A DNA stretch of 14,160 bases, from assembly GCA_035518375.1 (NCBI GenBank), contig DATIXQ010000011.1:1-14160 (forward strand), read 5' to 3'. This stretch comes from DATJLY01 sp035518375. Lineage in GTDB: Bacteria > Pseudomonadota > Alphaproteobacteria > ATCC43930 > CGMCC-115725. This document shows positions 7,112-13,690 of the stretch, one piece after another (within the stretch, counting starts at the first letter, position 1; the number at the start of each line of letters is the position of its first letter). Both the position numbers and the translations under genes were made by a program. The notes beneath the pieces are model-generated. The model was not told the origin of the DNA. It did not search any database and was given only the letters and a program-made list of their open reading frames with translations.

Positions 7112-8652
7112 TCGAGCGCGGGCGCGGGGCCGCGGCCGCCGCCGCCGCCGCGCGTGTCGCGTAGCAGCAGCAGCAGCGGGATGAGCGCGATCGTCAGGAT
7201 CATCAGCAGCTTGAACACGTCGAGATAGGCGATCATCGATGCCTGCCGCGTCACTTCGGCGTTGAGCGCGGCAAGACCCGTCGTCGTCGTCATGTTCCAG
7301 GCGTGATGGACGCTCGGGATCTGCATCATCGGGTTATAGGGATTGGCGTGCGCAGCGATTGCGGCGTGGTTGATTTGAATGTTGCGCACAAGCACGTTCT
7401 CGCCGACCGCTATGCCGATGCTGCCGCCGATGTTGCGCACGAGCGAGCTGAAGGCCGAGCCCTCGGTCCTGAGTTCGACCGGCAGGGTGTAGAACGACGC
7501 CGCCGAGAGCGGGACCCACACGAGACCCAACCCGAACCCCTGCAGGATCGTGATGGTAATGACCGGCCACATGTCCATGTCGAGCGAATAGCCGGTCATG
7601 CGCCAGAGCGAATAAGCGGTGACGGAGAAGCCGATCGCGAGAATGAGGCGCGCGTCGATCTTGCCAGTGAGGCGCCCCACCACGCCCATCGCCACAAGCG
7701 TGCCGAGCCCGCGCGGCCCGAGCACGAGGCCTGTCGTCACGACGGGGTAGTTCATCAGCTGCTGCAACAGCGGCGGCAGGAGCGCCAGCGTGCCGTAGAG
7801 CAGGATGCCAATGAGGAACATCAGCACCGAGCCGGCGACGAAATTCCGGTCCTTGAAGAGGGCGAGGCTCACGAACGGATGCTCGGCCGTGGCGGCGTGA
7901 ACGAGAAACACCCAGAGGCCGGTGATGCAGAGGCCAAGCTCGATCCAGGTCTCGGTCGAGCCGAACCAGTCGTTGGTCTCGCCGCGGTCGAGCATCATCT
8001 GCAACGCGCCGATGCACAGGCTCAACGTGGCGAAGCCGAAGAAGTCGAACGGCCGTTCGCGATCGAGCTTGGTCTCCGCCACGAAGAGCGCGATCCCCGC
8101 GATGGTGAGGATGCCGACCGGCAGGTTGATATAGAAGACCCAGCGCCAGGTGTAGGTGTCGGTCAGATAGCCGCCGAGCGTCGGCCCGAGAATGGGCGCG
8201 ACCACGATGCCGGAGCCCCAGATCGCCATTGCCGAGCCGTGCCGCTCGCGCGGATAGACGTCGAGCAACGTCGCCTGCGACAGCGGGATGAGCGCCGCGC
8301 CGAAGAGACCCTGGAGCAGGCGGTAAACCACCATCTGCGCCAGCGTCTCGGCGATGCCGCAGAGGAGCGAGGCGAAGGTGAAGCCGATGACGCAGGCGAC
8401 GAAGAGGCGCTTCCGGCCGAAGCGCCCGGCAAGCCACCCCGTGAGCGGCGTCGCGATCGCGGCCGCGACGATGTAGGACGTGAGCACCCAGGCGATCTGG
8501 TCCTGCGTCGCCTGCAGGCTCCCCTGCATGTGCGGGAGCGCGACGTTGGCAATCGAGGTGTCGAGCGCCTGCATGATCGTCGCCAGCATCACGCAGATGG
8601 TGACGAGCGTGCGATTGCCGCCAGCCATGGCGCGGGCAGGCACGGCCATCAT
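7108..8652 (-). CDS. emrB: EmrB/QacA-type MFS multidrug efflux pump (DHA2, 14 membrane helices)
   Basis: This 514-residue inner membrane protein is a proton-driven drug exporter of the DHA2 family, normally working with an EmrA periplasmic adaptor and an outer membrane channel. Visible hallmarks are the first-helix motif QALDTSIANVALP (residues 28-40), the loop 2-3 motif GWLAGRFGRKR (72-82) and antiporter motif C GSGIVVAPILGPTLGG (146-161), followed by TWRWVFYINLPVGI (168-181). Its length and hydrophobic pattern fit 14 helices. The C-terminus has a run of five glycines encoded by a GCC/CCG-type triplet tract. The start ATG 8652 lies two bases after the EmrA stop, with GGGG about 9 bases upstream; ATG 8649 or 8628 are alternatives. 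Drug specificity is unknown. It ends convergent with, and overlapping by 4 bp, the acidic protein gene. Confidence 0.92.
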   Translation of the reverse strand: MMAVPARAMAGGNRTLVTICVMLATIMQALDTSIANVALPHMQGSLQATQDQIAWVLTSYIVAAAIATPLTGWLAGRFGRKRLFVACVIGFTFASLLCGIAETLAQMVVYRLLQGLFGAALIPLSQATLLDVYPRERHGSAMAIWGSGIVVAPILGPTLGGYLTDTYTWRWVFYINLPVGILTIAGIALFVAETKLDRERPFDFFGFATLSLCIGALQMMLDRGETNDWFGSTETWIELGLCITGLWVFLVHAATAEHPFVSLALFKDRNFVAGSVLMFLIGILLYGTLALLPPLLQQLMNYPVVTTGLVLGPRGLGTLVAMGVVGRLTGKIDARLILAIGFSVTAYSLWRMTGYSLDMDMWPVITITILQGFGLGLVWVPLSAASFYTLPVELRTEGSAFSSLVRNIGGSIGIAVGENVLVRNIQINHAAIAAHANPYNPMMQIPSVHHAWNMTTTTGLAALNAEVTRQASMIAYLDVFKLLMILTIALIPLLLLLRDTRGGGGGRGPAPALD

Positions 8653-8654
8653 GG

Positions 8655-9740
8655 CTAGAGCCCCAGACGGCCGAGGAAGCTGTTGATCGAGACGAGGAGC
8701 GGCGTGCGGAACTGCGTGTCGACGGTGACGTAGGCGCTCATGCCGGCGCGCAGGGGCCGGTCGGGATCGGGATTGTCGATCGTGAGCCGGACCGGAATAC
8801 GCTGCACCACCTTGACCCAGTTGCCGCTCGAGTTCTGCGCCGGCAGCACCGAGAATTCCGCGCCCGTGCCGGCGCCGATGCTCTCGACCGTGGCGGTGAA
8901 GGTGTGGCCGGGATAGGTGTCGATGTCGATGTCGGCCTTCTGGCCTGGCTTCATATGGGTGAGGTCGGTCTCCTTGTAGTCGGCCTCGATCCAGCTCTTG
9001 TTCGAGACAAGCGAGAAGGCCGGCTGGGACGCGCTCAGATATTGCCCGATCGGCAATTTGGCGACATTGGTGACGGTGCCGTCGACCGGCGCAGAGACCG
9101 TGGTGTGGTAGAGGTCGAGCTGGGCCTGATCGACCTGTGCCTGCGCCTGCTCGACGAGCGGGTGATCGTCGGTGCGGATGTCGGGATTGCCGCCCAAGGC
9201 CGCGAGCGTATTGGCGATGTCCTGCTCGGTCGAGGCGACCGCTTGGCGCGCCATGTCGAGATTGTGGCGCGCGGCATCGAATGCCGACTGCGAGGCGACG
9301 TGCTCCGCCAGAAGCTGCTGCTGGCGCTCGAACTCGCGCTGCTGATACGCGAGCGTGTCCTGTGTCTGCTTGAGCGCGGCAAGCTTCTCGCGGTAGGTCG
9401 CGCGGAGCCCGTCGACCTGTAGCTTGGCCGAGGCGAGCTGCGCCAGGGCGTGGTCGAGCGCGATCTTGTAATTGACTTGATACAGCTGGAACAGGAACTG
9501 GCCCTGCTTCACCGGCTGGTTGTCGGTGACGCCGACGGCTGTGACGCGGCCGCCGACATCGGCGCTCACCGACACGACGTCGGATTGCACGAAGGCGTCG
9601 TCGGTCTCGGCATAGCGGCCGGATGCAAGGTACCAGTAGCCGGCGATCGCGAGCAGCAGCACCGGCACCGACAGCATCAGCAGGATGCGCAGCCGCCCGC
9701 GCCGCAGACGGGAATTGAGGACGTCGGTCGCGCTAACCAT
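8655..9740 (-). CDS. emrA: EmrA-like HlyD-family membrane fusion protein of the efflux pump
   Basis: This 361-residue periplasmic adaptor should link the EmrB-like pump to an outer membrane channel. It has a single N-terminal membrane anchor (about residues 18-38), then the family signature YAETDDAFVQSD (43-54) and the first half of the lipoyl/barrel-sandwich domain. A long alpha-helical hairpin (about 92-215) rich in Gln and Ala is followed by the second lipoyl half APVDGTVTNVAKLPIG (218-232). The beta-barrel segment includes QNSSGNWVKVVQRIPVRL (302-319), a strong EmrA marker. ATG 9740 overlaps the MarR stop as TGATG, with GGAGG seven bases upstream; GTG 9743 (one residue longer, GTGA overlap) has the Shine-Dalgarno sequence only four bases away, so it is less likely. 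Translation is probably coupled to the MarR gene. Confidence 0.93.
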   Translation of the reverse strand: MVSATDVLNSRLRRGRLRILLMLSVPVLLLAIAGYWYLASGRYAETDDAFVQSDVVSVSADVGGRVTAVGVTDNQPVKQGQFLFQLYQVNYKIALDHALAQLASAKLQVDGLRATYREKLAALKQTQDTLAYQQREFERQQQLLAEHVASQSAFDAARHNLDMARQAVASTEQDIANTLAALGGNPDIRTDDHPLVEQAQAQVDQAQLDLYHTTVSAPVDGTVTNVAKLPIGQYLSASQPAFSLVSNKSWIEADYKETDLTHMKPGQKADIDIDTYPGHTFTATVESIGAGTGAEFSVLPAQNSSGNWVKVVQRIPVRLTIDNPDPDRPLRAGMSAYVTVDTQFRTPLLVSINSFLGRLGL

Positions 9741-10228
9741 CACTTTGCCTCCGCCGCGACAGGCGCGCGCGCGGACGCCGGCGCGGGTGCGCGATCGATC
9801 AGATTGGTACGGACGTGCTGCAGCATCTCGAGAAGCCGATCGCGCTCGTCCTCGTCGAGTCCCACAAGCGCCTCCATGCGCACCTCGTAGGCAACCTCAA
9901 GGATGCGGTCGAAGAGCGGGCGCGCCTTGGCCGTCATGTACAGAAGCCGCGCGCGCCGGTCCGCGGGATCGGCACGGCGCTCGACCCAGCCCGCCTGCTC
10001 CATCCGGTCCAGGCACCGTGCGAGCGAGATCGGCTCAAGCTCCAGAAGCTCGGCGAGCCCGGCCTGGTTGATGCCCTCGTGCAACGCGAGCCGCGTCAGC
10101 ACATGGCATTGCGCGCGAGTCAGGCCCAGCACGCGGGCGCGCTGATCGAAGCGCTTGCTCAAGAGCCGCGTCGTTTCGAACAGCACGTAGCCGAAGCTGC
10201 GCTCGGGATCGTAGGAGACGGAACTCAT
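9740..10228 (-). CDS. MarR-family transcriptional regulator of the efflux operon
   Basis: This 162-residue DNA-binding protein probably represses its own efflux operon until an inducer (drug or phenolic compound) binds. The winged helix-turn-helix is visible as LTRAQCHVLTRLALHEG (36-52), then GLAELLELEPISLARCLDRMEQAGWV (57-82), and the wing RRADPADRRARLLYMT (84-99) with the usual Asp-Arg-Arg. Helices for dimerisation follow, and an Ala/Pro-rich tail ends the protein. ATG 10228 gives the normal MarR length, and the 47 residues that could be added upstream look non-coding. No Shine-Dalgarno sequence lies close to it, and the predicted promoter places the transcript start at about the start codon. 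It is the first gene of the operon with EmrA and EmrB, overlapping EmrA by a few bases. The name emrR would fit by context only. Confidence 0.92.
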   Translation of the reverse strand: MSSVSYDPERSFGYVLFETTRLLSKRFDQRARVLGLTRAQCHVLTRLALHEGINQAGLAELLELEPISLARCLDRMEQAGWVERRADPADRRARLLYMTAKARPLFDRILEVAYEVRMEALVGLDEDERDRLLEMLQHVRTNLIDRAPAPASARAPVAAEAK

Positions 10229-10235
10229 AAGCCTG

Positions 10236-10264
10236 ACTATAATAAGCCCCCTTACTGTAAGCAA
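10236..10264 (-). promoter_or_regulatory. Predicted promoter of the marR-emrA-emrB operon
   Basis: On the - strand, TTGCTT (10264-10259) and TATAGT (10241-10236) are separated by exactly 17 bases, a good sigma-70-type arrangement. The start codon A at 10228 is the eighth base after the -10 box, so the transcript should begin at or next to the ATG. No other good candidate was seen for this operon. Confidence 0.55.
10251..10261. promoter_or_regulatory. Candidate MarR operator palindrome
   Basis: CTTACTGTAAG is a perfect palindrome with 5 bp arms around a central base. It overlaps the last bases of the predicted -35 box and the start of the spacer, where bound repressor would block RNA polymerase. 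MarR proteins bind short palindromes of this kind, so autorepression is inferred; the match was not tested against a known site. Confidence 0.5.
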
Positions 10265-10270
10265 GCTGTC

Positions 10271-10292
10271 GAATTGGGTTCGTTCGGCAGAA
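10271..10292. repeat. 22 bp intergenic direct repeat, copy 1
   Basis: This copy begins GAATTGGGTTCGTTCGGC and ends AGAA. It matches copy 2 at 20 of 22 positions and copy 3 at 17 of 22. All three copies lie in the 243 bp gap between the 87-residue protein gene and the MarR gene, outside the predicted promoter. Confidence 0.75.
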
Positions 10293-10349
10293 TCGATCGA
10301 GCCCTCGGGTTTTTCGCGGCTATCACTCGTCTCCGGGGGCCGTACGCTG

Positions 10350-10371
10350 GAACTGGGTTCGTTCGGCAAAA
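10350..10371. repeat. 22 bp intergenic direct repeat, copy 2
   Basis: This copy begins GAACTGGGTTCGTTCGGC and ends AAAA. It starts 79 bp after copy 1 in the same orientation. It differs from copy 1 by two transitions, C for T at position 4 and A for G at position 20. Confidence 0.75.
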
Positions 10372-10386
10372 ACCCGACCGGCGCGC

Positions 10387-10413
10387 TTCGCGGAATTGGC
10401 TCCGTTCCGCGAA
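10387..10413. repeat. Perfect 9 bp inverted repeat within repeat copy 3
   Basis: Arms TTCGCGGAA (10387-10395) and TTCCGCGAA (10405-10413) are perfectly complementary with a 9-base loop. The structure overlaps the third direct-repeat copy. It lies downstream of the 87-residue protein gene on the - strand and could end its transcript, but no T-run follows the stem on that strand. Confidence 0.55.
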
Positions 10414-10414
10414 A
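10393..10414. repeat. 22 bp intergenic direct repeat, copy 3 (diverged)
   Basis: This copy begins GAATTGGCTCCGTTCCGC and ends GAAA. It starts 43 bp after copy 2 in the same orientation and matches copy 1 at 17 of 22 positions. Some of its changes create the right arm of the inverted repeat that overlaps it. Confidence 0.6.
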
Positions 10415-10471
10415 CGGCCGGGCGGCCTTATACGCTTGTCGCGTGCAAAATGAGGCGGGCGGACGCGGCGG

Positions 10472-10735
10472 TCAAGCGCCGTGCGCCCCGCAAAAATGCT
10501 GCCGCTGGCATTCGCTCGGCGCCGGGCTGTACGCGATGACGTTTTGGGATGCCCTGCGCAACATATCTTCGAGCTCAGTGCGCTCGACGCGGTCCGCGGC
10601 CATCATGGCGCGCACGATCGGGTCGGCCAGCGCTTCGGCGACCGCCGGGCTGAGGCCGGCGACGACGGAGTCCGCGAGGCCTTCTGCCGCCCGGTCAAGC
10701 TCTGCGATAGGGTCGGATTCGTTGAGATACTGCAT
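10472..10735 (-). CDS. Small hypothetical protein, 87 residues
   Basis: I do not recognise a named family. ATG 10735 has an excellent ribosome site, GAGGAG six bases upstream, which is the main evidence that this is a real gene. The product is predicted helical and acidic in its first two thirds (ELDRAAEGLADSVVAGL, then ALADPIVRAMMAADRVERTELEDML). It ends in a short Cys/His-containing tail (SECQRQHFCGAH) with two cysteines and two histidines that might bind metal. There is no signal peptide or membrane helix. Segments like DPIVRAMMAADRV recall small uncharacterised alphaproteobacterial proteins, from memory only. It is transcribed divergently from the TetR gene and shares its control region, so TetR may regulate it. 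The 243 bp downstream hold the direct repeats and then the MarR promoter. Confidence 0.75.
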   Translation of the reverse strand: MQYLNESDPIAELDRAAEGLADSVVAGLSPAVAEALADPIVRAMMAADRVERTELEDMLRRASQNVIAYSPAPSECQRQHFCGAHGA

Positions 10736-10842
10736 TTTAGTCTCCTCGGGCGCCGGGACTGGAATTCTTGGTGACAGGCGCCATCTACTATGGTACTGAA
10801 CGGTCACACCCAAGGCCTGAGATATACAGACCGGTCACTAAC
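10736..10842. promoter_or_regulatory. Shared control region of the divergent tetR and 87-residue protein genes
   Basis: Two CGGTCAC motifs (10801-10807 and 10832-10838) lie in the same orientation 31 bp apart, about three helical turns. The second is part of the 8 bp palindrome GACCGGTC (10829-10836), a half-site type common for TetR regulators. A possible -10 for TetR is TATACA (10823-10828), without a good -35. On the - strand, TTGGGT followed by an ATAGTA-like box could serve the small gene, with the first CGGTCAC inside its spacer. Binding and both promoters are inferred. Confidence 0.45.
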
Positions 10843-11481
10843 ATGTCAAGAGGAACGCCAGTACTAGATTTGCCCGAGGCTCCGGAAATTCCCGAGCCCT
10901 CCCCGGCTGCGCCTGAGCTGCCGCCCCGCGCCCGCATCCTCAAGGCCGCGCGCGAGCTTTTTTACCGGCACGGCATCCATTCGGTGGGTGTCGACGCGAT
11001 CGCCGCCGCGGCCGATACCAACAAGATGACCCTCTACCGGCACTTCAAATCCAAGGACGAGCTTGTCTGCGAATGCCTGCGCGAGGTGGGGCAAAACGTC
11101 GACCGCGCCTGGGCCGAGATCGAGCACGAGTTTGCCGGCGATCCCAAGGAGCAGTTGCTGGCCTGGCTGCGCTTCATGGGCGAGATCAAGCTCGGCCGCA
11201 GCGCGCGCGGCTGCGCCTTCGCCAACGCCGCGGTCGAGCTAAGCGACGAGGCGCACCCGGCGCGCCGCGTCGTCGAGGAGCGCAAGTCACGCTATCACGC
11301 GAAATGTGTCGAGCTTTGCCGCAAGGCGGGCCTGCGCGATCCCGAGCTTCTGGCCGATCAAGTGTTCCTTCTGGCCGAGGGCGCAAAGGTGAGCGTGCAA
11401 TGCGTCGGCCCCGAAGGCCCGGCCGCGCGCCTCATCGAGATGTTCGAGCGGCTCGTCGAGGCGCACACGCCGCGAGGCTGA
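10843..11481 (+). CDS. TetR/AcrR-family transcriptional regulator
   Basis: This 212-residue protein is a probable ligand-controlled repressor. After a Pro/Glu-rich, likely unstructured N-terminus (residues 1-27) comes a canonical TetR DNA-binding domain: RILKAARELFYRHGIHSVGV (31-50), then DAIAAAADTNKMTLYRHFKSKDEL (51-74), where the recognition helix ends in the usual LYRHF. The C-terminal ligand and dimer domain is helical and includes RSARGCAFANAAVELSD, a pattern seen in TetR proteins of this subgroup. ATG 10843 gives the normal family length; an in-frame GTG at 10768 would add 25 atypical residues. There is no clear Shine-Dalgarno sequence before 10843. It is divergent from the 87-residue protein gene and 54 bp upstream of the Sel1 lipoprotein gene; either may be its target. 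The ligand is unknown. Confidence 0.92.
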   Translation: MSRGTPVLDLPEAPEIPEPSPAAPELPPRARILKAARELFYRHGIHSVGVDAIAAAADTNKMTLYRHFKSKDELVCECLREVGQNVDRAWAEIEHEFAGDPKEQLLAWLRFMGEIKLGRSARGCAFANAAVELSDEAHPARRVVEERKSRYHAKCVELCRKAGLRDPELLADQVFLLAEGAKVSVQCVGPEGPAARLIEMFERLVEAHTPRG

Positions 11482-11535
11482 GCGTCCTTCTCTTTTGGGT
11501 TGTGCGGCTTTGGCCTCCGATGCAATCTGAGGTTT

Positions 11536-13614
11536 GTGAACGCGCGGCGCCAAAAGTGGATCGGCTTACTAGTGATCGCGGCGGGGCTGGCCGCATGCTC
11601 GCCGAGCCTCGGCCCGCCGCCACCGGGCAAGGCCTCGCAAAGTGCAAGCGACGCACTCGCCGCGAAGCCGACCATCGCCGCGGCCCTGAAAGAGTGGGAG
11701 AACGGCGACACCGACAAGTCGCTTGCCGAGCTTCGGACGCTGGATGAGATCGGCTCGCTTCGGCCACTGGCCGAAGCAGGCGATCCGGCCGCTCAAGTAG
11801 CCTTGGGCCGCGTCGTCGCCAATTCCGGGACACCGGATAGCCGGATCGAAGCGGCCAAATGGTATCGTGCGGCGGCCGATCAAGGCGATCCCGACGGCAT
11901 GAACAGCCTTGGCTTCTATTATCAGAACGGCGAGGGCGGGTTGGCACAAGACCCCGTGGCCGCGCGCGCTCTCTACGAGAAGGCGGTCGCGAAGAATTGG
12001 CCACCGGCCATGACCAATCTTGGCGTCATGTATCTCAACGGCACCGGGGTCGCGCCGGATTACGCGGAGGCCAAGCGCTTGTTCGAGCGCGCCGCGGCCA
12101 TGAACCACGCGTCGGCGATGGCCGATCTCGGTGTCATCTATGCTGAGGGGAAGGGTGTGCCGATCGATGCGAAGGCGGCACTGGACTGGTATCGCAAGGC
12201 TGCCGATTTGGGTCTCGGCGCGGCGATGTACGCTGTCGGACGACGCTACGAGCAGGGTCAAGTGGTCGCACAGGACTACGCCGAGGCCAAAAACTGGTAT
12301 CAGCGCGCCGCGGCGAAAGGATATGCCGACGCGATCGACCAGCTCGGCGAATTCTATGAAGCCGGTCGCGACGTGCCCGTAAACTACGATACAGCGCGAC
12401 GCTTGTACGAATTGGCCGCGACGAAAGGCCTGTCGCGGGCAATGATCGATCTCGCCAACTTGTACACAGAGGCAAAAGGCGTCGGCCGGGACGACGGGAG
12501 GGCAACAAGACTATACGAAGCGGCGGCGCAGAACGGCGATGCCATTGCGATGGCCCCGCTCAGCGTGCGCTACGAGCAAGGACTGGGCACGACGCGCGAT
12601 TGTGCGGCCTCGGTCAAATGGGCGACCGCGGCGACCGAGCACGATGACCTCGCGGGTATGAACCAGCTCGCGCATCTGAAGCTCGACGGCAAATGCATGA
12701 AGCAAGACTATCCTGGTGCGCTCGCCATTCTGCATCGCGCGGCGGACAAGGGCGATGGCAAGGCAGACGCGACGATCGCCTGGATCTACGCGAACGGCAT
12801 CGGCGTGCCCAAGGACGCCGGCGAAGCCGCAAAATGGTCCAAGCTCGCACTCGAGCACGGCTATAAGGACACGAACACGAACCGTGCCGCGCTGCTCGAG
12901 GAGGCCGCGTCCAAGGGCGATGCCAAGGCCGAGTACGAGCTCGGGCTCGACTACTACCAGGGCTCCGGCGTCGCCAAGGACTATCCCCACGCGCGGCAGC
13001 TTTTCACCCAGGCGGCGCGACAGGACAATGTCGACGCGGAGGTCCAGCTCGCCATCATGGAGCAGAACGGGGCGGGTGGCCCTGCCGATCTCGTGGACGC
13101 GGTTAGGCTCCTCCGCCGCGCCGCCGACACAGGCTCAGCTCCGGCCCAGTTCGATCTCGGGCTTGCCTATGAGCAAGGACGGGGCGTCGCGGTCGATGCT
13201 GGCGAAGCGACGAAGTACTGGCGCCTCGCCACGCAGCAGGGAATGCGCGAGGCGGAGGCCGGCCTCGGTTTTCACCTTCAACACGGCATCGGCGTGTCCC
13301 AGAATCTCGACGAGGCGGTCACTTGGTATCGCCGCGCGGCCGATCAGGGTCAGCCGAATGCGATGCATGATCTGGCCGCGCTTTATGCCACGGGAAAATA
13401 TGTCACGGGAAAGGGCATCGGGACCGATCTTGTCGAAGCCTATATCTGGGTGAGCCTCGCGCTGAAATTTTATCCGCCGGAGGAACCGCACCGCCCGAGC
13501 GCGGTGCAGCTCAAGAGCACCCTTGCGGGCAAGCTTTCGCCGGACATTCTCGCGCGGGCGCAACAGCGCATCGACGCGTGGAAGCCAAGCGTCACGACGG
13601 CCCCCGGAACGTGA
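11536..13614 (+). CDS. Sel1-repeat (TPR-like) lipoprotein
   Basis: This 692-residue protein has a lipoprotein signal (NARRQK, then WIGLLVIAAG, then lipobox LAAC with Cys21), so it is probably lipid-anchored and faces the periplasm. Ser at the position after Cys would favour the outer membrane by the E. coli rule. From about residue 75 almost to the end are some 15 Sel1-like repeats of 36 residues, with the pattern A..LG..Y..G.GV..D...A..WY..AA..G. One repeat carries an extra insertion near residue 430, and the last contains a short duplicated ATGKY/VTGKG stretch. Such solenoids hold together protein complexes or sense envelope stress; no enzyme domain is visible. GTG 11536 is chosen because it gives a compact signal peptide with GAGG just upstream, though spacing is only three bases. 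An in-frame TTG at 11500 would add 12 residues. Confidence 0.88.
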   Translation: MNARRQKWIGLLVIAAGLAACSPSLGPPPPGKASQSASDALAAKPTIAAALKEWENGDTDKSLAELRTLDEIGSLRPLAEAGDPAAQVALGRVVANSGTPDSRIEAAKWYRAAADQGDPDGMNSLGFYYQNGEGGLAQDPVAARALYEKAVAKNWPPAMTNLGVMYLNGTGVAPDYAEAKRLFERAAAMNHASAMADLGVIYAEGKGVPIDAKAALDWYRKAADLGLGAAMYAVGRRYEQGQVVAQDYAEAKNWYQRAAAKGYADAIDQLGEFYEAGRDVPVNYDTARRLYELAATKGLSRAMIDLANLYTEAKGVGRDDGRATRLYEAAAQNGDAIAMAPLSVRYEQGLGTTRDCAASVKWATAATEHDDLAGMNQLAHLKLDGKCMKQDYPGALAILHRAADKGDGKADATIAWIYANGIGVPKDAGEAAKWSKLALEHGYKDTNTNRAALLEEAASKGDAKAEYELGLDYYQGSGVAKDYPHARQLFTQAARQDNVDAEVQLAIMEQNGAGGPADLVDAVRLLRRAADTGSAPAQFDLGLAYEQGRGVAVDAGEATKYWRLATQQGMREAEAGLGFHLQHGIGVSQNLDEAVTWYRRAADQGQPNAMHDLAALYATGKYVTGKGIGTDLVEAYIWVSLALKFYPPEEPHRPSAVQLKSTLAGKLSPDILARAQQRIDAWKPSVTTAPGT

Positions 13615-13690
13615 GCAGGCGCCGCGGCAGTTACCCGATTCCGTTCCGATGGATCAGCCGCTAGGCTTCACCGCTTTGAGGGAGGCGGCG

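Noticed and set aside
7129..7155. GCC/CCG triplet tract
   Set aside because: It lies inside the EmrB-like coding sequence and encodes a C-terminal glycine run; ordinary low complexity, not a separate element.
7303..8658. Long open frame on the + strand opposite the EmrB-like gene
   Set aside because: It is extremely charged with no hydrophobic core and mirrors a clear 14-helix transporter; treated as a compositional artefact.
10238..10243. Perfect TATAAT on the + strand
   Set aside because: No -35-like sequence lies at the right distance upstream on the + strand and no gene begins downstream; the overlapping - strand promoter explains the AT-rich stretch.
9815..10453. Open frame on the + strand across the MarR gene and the repeat region
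   Set aside because: It is antisense to MarR and its end simply translates the intergenic repeats; no independent evidence of coding.
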